From: Myxococcales bacterium 68-20
Lineage (GTDB): Bacteria; Myxococcota_A; Polyangia; Polyangiales; Polyangiaceae
Direction: 5' to 3'
Assembly: GCA_001899635.1 (NCBI GenBank)
Contig: MKVQ01000043.1
Location: forward strand, 248,001 to 312,000
Length of the DNA stretch: 64,000 nt
The notes below the pieces were generated by a model, which saw only the letters and a program-made list of their open reading frames with translations, ran no database searches and was not told the origin of the DNA. The first letter of the stretch is position 1; each line of letters begins with the position of its first letter. The position numbers were made by a program, and so were the translations under genes. Of the stretch, positions 59,646 through 64,000 are shown piece by piece.

Positions 59646-59783
59646 GATCAACGCGGGCTACAGCCGCCCCTGCGGGTGGTCGAGACGCACGCCCCGAGCT
59701 CGGGCCTCGTCGGCGCGTTTCGATCCGCTGCCGACTCGCCCTGCCCTACCGCGACGACGTGACGTCGAGGCGCGCCTGCGACC

Positions 59784-60002
59784 TCAGTTGCAGCCGCAGC
59801 CGCCGCCGCCGCCGCCGAGGCCGCCCGCAGCGCCTTCGGAGACGGAGCGGACGTGGCCGTCGAGGCCGATCGCGATCTCGTCGGGCGTCATCGTCGGATG
59901 CGCGAGCATCCCGCGCTCGTACGGAGCGACCTTCACGCAGCCACCGAGGACGAGGGCCAGCATGGCAACGGTGAGGACGACGATGATCGGATGACGCTTC
60001 AT
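59784..60002 (-). CDS. DUF4266 small lipoprotein
   Basis: A 72-aa lipoprotein: PIIVVLTVAMLALVLGGC lipobox followed at once by VKVAPYERGMLAHPTMTPDE, the DUF4266 signature. It ends in a Gly/Cys tail (GGLGGGGGGCGCN). The start ATG at 60000-60002 has GGGAGG at good spacing. DUF4266 and DUF3570 proteins typically travel together, often with thioredoxin and ApbE-type genes, but the latter are absent here; haem-motif lipoproteins take their place. It heads the minus-strand operon down to 56032. Confidence 0.85.
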   Translation of the reverse strand: MKRHPIIVVLTVAMLALVLGGCVKVAPYERGMLAHPTMTPDEIAIGLDGHVRSVSEGAAGGLGGGGGGCGCN

Positions 60003-60164
60003 CACGGAGCCTCCCTGCAACGTCATCGAGTATAGCTGCCGATGATGCGCGGGTATCGAAAATGTCAGGGTGGATCCGACGAGATCCGTCGGCAGGCACT
60101 GGAGTTTTCCACCCGCCCGAACGCCTTGTCGCTGCAGACCAAGCGCGCCAGAATCAATGTCGCG

Positions 60165-60740
60165 ATGCGCGCCCAACACTTCGTCTACCTCTGCGCCGCG
60201 AGCATCGGAGCCCTTCTCTTCGCAGCGTGCACGACCGACTACCAGAAGGGTCTCGAGGACCCGAACTTCGGTGGGCCGAACGCGCTCGCAGGACAGAAGC
60301 AGCCCGGACCGACCTCCGAGGTCGTGAGCGACGGCGGAACCAGCTCGGGCGGCGGTGCAACCCCGGAGTGCGTGAAGGCGGGCGGAGCGCTCGTCGACGG
60401 CGGCGCTTGCGCGGTCAGCTTCAAGACGATCCTCGCCGCGTTCAAGGCCGCCAACTGCCAGACCGCCGGGGCTTGCCACGGAGGCGCGACTCCGCCGAAC
60501 CAACCGCGCATCGATCCGGACGATCCGAACGGCATGTGGGCCGAGTTCGCGAGCTTCAAGTTGAGCAACGGCGCGGTCTACATCAACCCGTGCTCCACCG
60601 ATCCGGCGCAGTCGACGCTCGGCTGCAACGTCAACCCTGCAGCGACGTGCGGCTCGCTGATGCCGGCCGGCGTGGGTCTCCCGGCCAACGTCGTCGCGGA
60701 CATCGATACCTGGCTGAAGTGCGGGGCTCCCAACAACTGA
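60165..60740 (+). CDS. Lipoprotein with atypical CX5CH motif
   Basis: A 191-aa lipoprotein: MRAQHFVYLCAASIGALLFA then AC is the signal and lipobox (Cys near residue 22). After a Gly/Ser linker a small domain contains KAANCQTAGACHGGATPPNQ, i.e. C-X5-C-H-G, in the place where secreted haem lipoproteins of this window have CX4CH. Four further cysteines follow (INPCSTD, LGCNV, ATCGSL, LKCGA). PAGVGLPANVVADIDTWLKC is a typical end of such domains. The ATG at 60165 is chosen because it begins at the signal peptide. It is divergent from the DUF4266 operon, which contains related lipoproteins. Confidence 0.65.
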   Translation: MRAQHFVYLCAASIGALLFAACTTDYQKGLEDPNFGGPNALAGQKQPGPTSEVVSDGGTSSGGGATPECVKAGGALVDGGACAVSFKTILAAFKAANCQTAGACHGGATPPNQPRIDPDDPNGMWAEFASFKLSNGAVYINPCSTDPAQSTLGCNVNPAATCGSLMPAGVGLPANVVADIDTWLKCGAPNN

Positions 60741-60883
60741 GTCGAGACGGCGAGCTCGCATACTGCTGAGCAGGAGCGTCGGGCGAAGCCGACGTGCAGG
60801 CTCTGCCGTGAGCAGCGCTGGTCTCCGTATGTGCTCGCACACCCGACGAGTTTTGCAGGTTTGCGCTAAGCTCCCGCCCCCGT

Positions 60884-61672
60884 ATGGATCGCCTTCTCAC
60901 GCGCCTCGAGCGCAGGTTTGGACGCTTCGCGATCGAGCGGCTCACGACGTTCATCGTGGGCGGGATGGCGATCGTCTTCCTGCTCGCGAACACGAAGCCC
61001 GAGTTCCTCGACTACATCACGCTCGACGCATCACGTGCGCTGAAGGAGCCGTGGAGGTTCGTCACCTTCCTCTTCATCCCGCCGAGGATGGGGTTCGTCT
61101 GGTTCCTGCTGTCGCTCTACTGGACGTGGCTCGTCGGCAACCACCTCGAGAGCGAGTGGGGCGCGTTCAAGCTCAACGCCTACTACCTCCTCGGCATCCT
61201 CGGGACGGCGGCGGCGGCGTTCCTCATCGGACCGCAGGGCGGCCTCTGGCTGAACTACTCCCTGTTCTTCGCGTTCGCGACGATCTTCCCCAACTACGAG
61301 ATCCTCGTCTTCTTCGTCATCCCGATACGAATGAAGTGGATCGCGCTGCTGACGCTCGCGCCACTCGCGTATTACTTCGCCTTCGAGGGAGACCTCGCCG
61401 CGAAGGCTGCGATCGCGGTCGCGTTCGGGAACTACCTCCTCTTCTTCACGGGGCACCTCATCCGGCTCGCGCGCGGCCAGCAGCTCCAGATGCGACAGGC
61501 GGCTCGCCGGACGTCGTTCCGGCCGCCCCCGGAGCGGGAGACGGCCAAGGTCGAGCGCGCTTGCGCGATCTGCGGCACGCGCCAGGAAGACGGCGCGGAC
61601 ATCCGCGTCTGCTCCTGCGAGAAGTGCGGCGGGCCCCGCGACCTCTGCCTCGAGCACGCGCGCAATCACTGA
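60884..61672 (+). CDS. Rhomboid-fold membrane protein with C-terminal zinc ribbon
   Basis: A 262-aa membrane protein. The six-segment core (TTFIVGGMAIVFLLANTKPE, PWRFVTFLFIPPRMGFVWFL, LSLYWTWLVGNHLESEWG, AYYLLGILGTAAAAFLIG, LNYSLFFAFATIFPNYEILV) resembles rhomboid-like proteins in the W-R-xT-xxF and E-x-W-G features. The catalytic GxSG serine and its His are missing, so it is probably an inactive rhomboid. The C-terminal 45 residues form a likely zinc-binding knuckle (ERACAICGTRQEDGADIRVC, SCEKCGGPRDLCLEHARNH). Close relatives exist as uncharacterised membrane proteins in myxobacteria, as far as I can judge. Confidence 0.7.
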   Translation: MDRLLTRLERRFGRFAIERLTTFIVGGMAIVFLLANTKPEFLDYITLDASRALKEPWRFVTFLFIPPRMGFVWFLLSLYWTWLVGNHLESEWGAFKLNAYYLLGILGTAAAAFLIGPQGGLWLNYSLFFAFATIFPNYEILVFFVIPIRMKWIALLTLAPLAYYFAFEGDLAAKAAIAVAFGNYLLFFTGHLIRLARGQQLQMRQAARRTSFRPPPERETAKVERACAICGTRQEDGADIRVCSCEKCGGPRDLCLEHARNH

Positions 61673-61680
61673 GTGAGGCT

Positions 61681-61722
61681 GAGCACGAGCGCCCGACGTT
61701 CACGTCGGGTTGCTCGTCGCTC
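61681..61722. terminator. Bidirectional hairpin between convergent genes
   Basis: CCCGACG/CGTCGGG (61692-61698 and 61703-61709) with a TTCA loop forms the core. Outer bases GAGCACGAGC and TTGCTCGTCGCTC extend the stem with one bulge. It fills the gap between the convergent rhomboid-like and oxidoreductase genes and covers the latter's stop. Confidence 0.6.
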
Positions 61723-62722
61723 AGTCGACCTGGAGCACGATCTTTCCGAAGTTGGCGTTCGAGGCCATGAGGTCCTGCGCCTCGAGGGCACGGTCGAGGG
61801 GAAGGACCCGATCGACGACCGGCACGAGCTTCCCCTCCGCCACGAGCGGCGAGATGTTCCGCGCGAGGATCTGTCCCGCGAGGATCTTCTCCTCGAGCGG
61901 GCGCGAGCGGAGGACGGTCCCGAAGACGCGCAGCCGACGGCGGAGCACGACGCCGAGGTCGACGTCGGCGCGCGCGCCCGCCATCAGCCCGACCAGGACG
62001 ACGCGCCCTCGCTCTGCAAGCGAGGCCAGGCTCTCGGGGACGTACGCTCCACCGACGAGCTCGAGGACGACGTCGGCGCCTCGACCGTCGGTCGACTCGC
62101 GCACGCGCGTCGCGAACCGAGGCGCTCCGTCGGGATTCACCTCAAGGGCGATCCCAGCGTGGAGGCCGAGCCCTCGCGCGCGTTCGAGCTTGTCCTGCGA
62201 GCGCGCCGTGCCGATCGCGCGTGCACCGATCGCCCGCGCGATCTGGACGGCGGCCGTCCCGACGCCGCTCCCGACGGCATGCACGAGCACGGTCTCTCCG
62301 GCGACGAGACCACACTGGACGATCATCGCGTCGTACGCCGTCAGGAACGCCTCCGGGATCGCGGCCGCCTCGACGAAGCCGAGCGGCTTGCCCGAGACGC
62401 TCGGAATGGGCGCGAGCGTCCGCGCGTGGACGACGACAGCCTCGGCGTAAGCACCGCCGGAGACGATCCCATAGACGCGATCGCCGGGGCGCACGTCCGT
62501 CGTCCCGCTGCCGACGGCCTCGACCTCCCCCGCGATCTCGAGGCCCGGGATGTCCTGCGGCGCGTCCGCCGGCGCCGGATAGAGACCTCGGCGCTGGAGC
62601 AGATCCGCTCGATTCACGCCGCATGCACGCACGCGAACTCGAGCCTGCCCCGGCCCGGGCTCCGGCGTAGGAACCTCGCGAAGCTCCAGGCTGCCTCCAT
62701 CACCGATCACGATCGCGCGCAT
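61721..62722 (-). CDS. NAD(P)H:quinone oxidoreductase, PIG3-type medium-chain dehydrogenase family
   Basis: A 333-aa zinc-independent member of the medium-chain dehydrogenase/reductase superfamily. The N-terminal GroES-like domain has VRVRACGVNRADLLQRRGLY and PGLEIAGEVEAVGSGTTDVR. The substrate region AAAIPEAFLTAYDAMIVQCG and the cofactor loop VLVHAVGSGVGTAAVQIARA are the PIG3/quinone-reductase hallmarks. The closing region has PVVDRVLPLDRALEAQDLMA. It reduces quinones or enones with NADPH in the cytosol. The ATG at 62720-62722 starts exactly at the conserved N-terminus (MRAIVIGDGG). It is convergent with the rhomboid-like gene and divergent from the YkgJ-like gene. Confidence 0.88.
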   Translation of the reverse strand: MRAIVIGDGGSLELREVPTPEPGPGQARVRVRACGVNRADLLQRRGLYPAPADAPQDIPGLEIAGEVEAVGSGTTDVRPGDRVYGIVSGGAYAEAVVVHARTLAPIPSVSGKPLGFVEAAAIPEAFLTAYDAMIVQCGLVAGETVLVHAVGSGVGTAAVQIARAIGARAIGTARSQDKLERARGLGLHAGIALEVNPDGAPRFATRVRESTDGRGADVVLELVGGAYVPESLASLAERGRVVLVGLMAGARADVDLGVVLRRRLRVFGTVLRSRPLEEKILAGQILARNISPLVAEGKLVPVVDRVLPLDRALEAQDLMASNANFGKIVLQVD

Positions 62723-62906
62723 GGCCGGAGGATAACCACGAGCGAGCTTCGATCGCGATCGAAGGCTTTGCGGTGGGGCCATCCGAGACGCAGCGCCCGA
62801 GCGCGGCCGCGAGCGCATGCGACTCATCGGCCCGGCCGTACGCGAGGACGTCCGCGAGGCCACTCCCCAGAGCCATGCGCTTTTGGTAGGAATCGGCGTC
62901 ATCATC

Positions 62907-63560
62907 ATGGCCGCCTCCGCCGTCTACCGTCCCATCGTTCGCAGCTTCGACATCAAGTTCGTCCGCGAAGCGGCCGCGCACGTCCGCGCAGGTGGGCACG
63001 CCGTCGTCTGGGAGAAGAAGAACCGGGCGGTGCTCGTCTTCGAGAAGCCGGCCGACGACAACCCGGCCGACTTCGGTCTCTGGGCCGTCTACGACATGGG
63101 CAAGTCGCGCTTCAAGCTCGCGACGAGCGGCGCTCTGAAGGGCCTCGCCACGACGCTCGTCCCGCGCGACTGCCTCTGGATCGTGAAGCGGCGCGCCGAG
63201 CGCGACTCGATCCATCCCGGCAGCACGCGCAAGATGGCGATCGACTGCACCAAGTGCGCAGCCTGCTGCCACGACAACGAGGTCGTCCTCCTCGAGGAGG
63301 ACATCGAGCGCTTCAAGAACGGCGGCCGCGCTGAGCTCGCGAAGCCGCCGTACGCCAAGCGCCACAAGGACGGCCGCATCATCCTCACGCTCCTTCCGAA
63401 CAAGCGCTGCCGTCATCTCCAGAGGTCGAACCGCTGCGGCATCTACGAGGTCCGCCCGAATCCGTGCAGCGAGTTCCCGATGGGCAGCGAGTGCTGCCTC
63501 TACGCGCGCGAGGACGTGCTGAACCTGCACGACGGCCTCGTCCCGACCGACTCGAACTGA
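62907..63560 (+). CDS. YkgJ-family CxxCxxCC protein with N-terminal extension
   Basis: A 217-aa protein. The C-terminal half is a YkgJ-type metal (zinc or iron) cluster domain: MAIDCTKCAACCHDNEVVLL supplies CxxCxxCC, and the later RSNRCGIYEVRPNPCSEFP plus GSECCLY supply the other ligands. The first 105 residues (VYRPIVRSFDIKFVREAAAH, KKNRAVLVFEKPADDNPADF) are an unrecognised N-terminal domain. The ATG at 62907 is preferred; an earlier in-frame ATG at 62817 lies inside the divergent upstream region. Function of the family is unknown; a role in protein or RNA modification has been suggested only by context elsewhere. Confidence 0.75.
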   Translation: MAASAVYRPIVRSFDIKFVREAAAHVRAGGHAVVWEKKNRAVLVFEKPADDNPADFGLWAVYDMGKSRFKLATSGALKGLATTLVPRDCLWIVKRRAERDSIHPGSTRKMAIDCTKCAACCHDNEVVLLEEDIERFKNGGRAELAKPPYAKRHKDGRIILTLLPNKRCRHLQRSNRCGIYEVRPNPCSEFPMGSECCLYAREDVLNLHDGLVPTDSN

Positions 63561-63616
63561 CCGCGCGCGTCGTCAGAGACGGCGCCGCATCGGTGACGCG
63601 AGCGAAAGGCTCGAAC

Positions 63617-63642
63617 GCGAGGACGTCCTCGGGCGTCCTCGC
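63617..63642. terminator. Perfect 9-bp hairpin between convergent genes
   Basis: GCGAGGACG (63617-63625) and CGTCCTCGC (63634-63642) pair perfectly around an 8-base loop, in the 88-base gap between the YkgJ-like gene and the peptidoglycan-binding protein gene. There is no T-run. Confidence 0.55.
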
Positions 63643-63648
63643 AGAGCT

Positions 63649-64000
63649 CTAGGTGCCCACCAGCTCCGGGTGCCGCGGCATCGCGGAGTCGGCCGCCGCT
63701 CGTTCCGCCGCTGCCACTTTGGGAGGGCGCGACGTCGGCGCGGACCTGCGCGCGACGGCCCAGGTCTTCGGCCCGACGATGCCGTCCACGACGAGGCCTC
63801 GAGCCGCTTGCCACGCCTCGGTCGCCGCCTCGGTTCGAACGCCGAAGATGCCGTCGACCTCGAGCGGCCAGGACCATTCGACGGGCCAGGCACACTCCGC
63901 ACCGCCTTGCCGGGTCCACGTCGTCGGGCGCGGCGAGGCGGCGAGCTCGCGCTGCCACGCCTCGACGTCGCCCCCGATACTTCCGTTTCGGATCTTGTTC
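63649..64000 (-). CDS. Peptidoglycan-binding-domain protein, C-terminal part (5' end outside the window)
   Basis: The last 116 codons of a gene entering from the right edge. Read on the minus strand they give a repeat typical of PG_binding_1 domains: DGIFGVRTEAATEAWQAARG, then LVVDGIVGPKTWAVARR. An earlier partial unit (IRNGSIGGDVEAWQRELAAS) precedes it, and an Ala/Pro/Arg tail ends at the stop TAG (63649-63651). Such domains bind cell-wall peptidoglycan and are usually attached to hydrolases or peptidases; the catalytic part lies outside the window. No start codon is present, so frame choice rests on the motif. Confidence 0.75.
   Translation of the reverse strand, partial: NKIRNGSIGGDVEAWQRELAASPRPTTWTRQGGAECAWPVEWSWPLEVDGIFGVRTEAATEAWQAARGLVVDGIVGPKTWAVARRSAPTSRPPKVAAAERAAADSAMPRHPELVGT

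Overview
The window is one block of very GC-rich bacterial chromosome. It most likely comes from a myxobacterium (Myxococcota, Polyangia-like). Pointers are extreme G/C in third codon positions, many lipoproteins with a myxobacterial flavour (Cys-rich or GGDS/PEED-rich linkers behind a lipobox), several multi-gene sets of secreted haem-motif lipoproteins, an ECF sigma factor beside an outer-membrane protein, and a Tad pilus locus decorated with FHA domains. The assignment rests on gene style, not on a marker gene.

Layout. 0-4 kb: housekeeping genes (aroE fragment, xseA, a bPH-domain membrane protein, divergent accC). 4-16 kb: a Cys-rich lipoprotein, a polypyrimidine tandem repeat, membrane proteins, metG, an AllA-like protein, a His-box membrane hydroxylase-like protein, a pyrimidine-nucleoside phosphorylase whose 3' end is duplicated behind its stop, a small CXXCH lipoprotein, a WYL regulator and a saccharopine-reductase-like enzyme. 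16.18-18.52 kb: a 2,340-bp insertion sequence with 16-bp imperfect inverted ends and a TA target duplication. It holds a two-frame IS5-family DDE transposase and, overlapping it, an intact tnpB RNA-guided-nuclease gene. 18.6-31.6 kb: sulfatase-fold protein, a GspE/PilB N-domain protein with 24-bp coding repeats, flavin reductase, DUF4398 lipoprotein, a large glycosidase-like lipoprotein, an AraC regulator, a lipoprotein resembling T6SS immunity protein Tdi1, lysine 2,3-aminomutase and another lipoprotein.

31.8-47.7 kb is a Tad (Flp) type IV pilus locus. A sigma-54 type promoter and a candidate activator palindrome lie ahead of the Flp pilin. They are followed by prepilin peptidase, a second pilin-like gene, TadE/TadG-like pseudopilins, a secreted protein and a CXXCH protein. 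A strong inverted repeat then separates cpaB, the secretin cpaC, an FHA-CpaF fusion, tadB, tadC, an FHA-like membrane protein, a TPR lipoprotein, a second CpaF, and a Pro/Gly/Met-rich FHA-like membrane protein. No CpaE/TadZ gene is present in the window.

47.7-50.0 kb is a three-gene ECF-sigma operon with 4-nt overlaps. 50.5-55.2 kb is a four-gene operon (three haem-motif or plain lipoproteins plus a Tat-exported protein) closed by a clear intrinsic terminator. 55.3-56.0 kb carries no gene but a (CG)6(GA)17 microsatellite and an inverted pair of degenerate repeats with perfect 24-bp ends. 56.0-60.0 kb is a minus-strand operon of DUF4266 lipoprotein, DUF3570-like outer-membrane protein and two haem-motif lipoproteins. 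The end of the window has another atypical haem-motif lipoprotein, a rhomboid-fold protein with a zinc ribbon, a quinone oxidoreductase, a YkgJ-like CxxCxxCC protein and the tail of a peptidoglycan-binding protein.

Most convincing oddities: the IS5-family element carrying tnpB; the Tad locus with two CpaF ATPases and three FHA-type domains; the recurring CX3CH/CX4CH/CX5CH motifs in lipoproteins; the short direct duplications of gene 3' ends behind accC and deoA.
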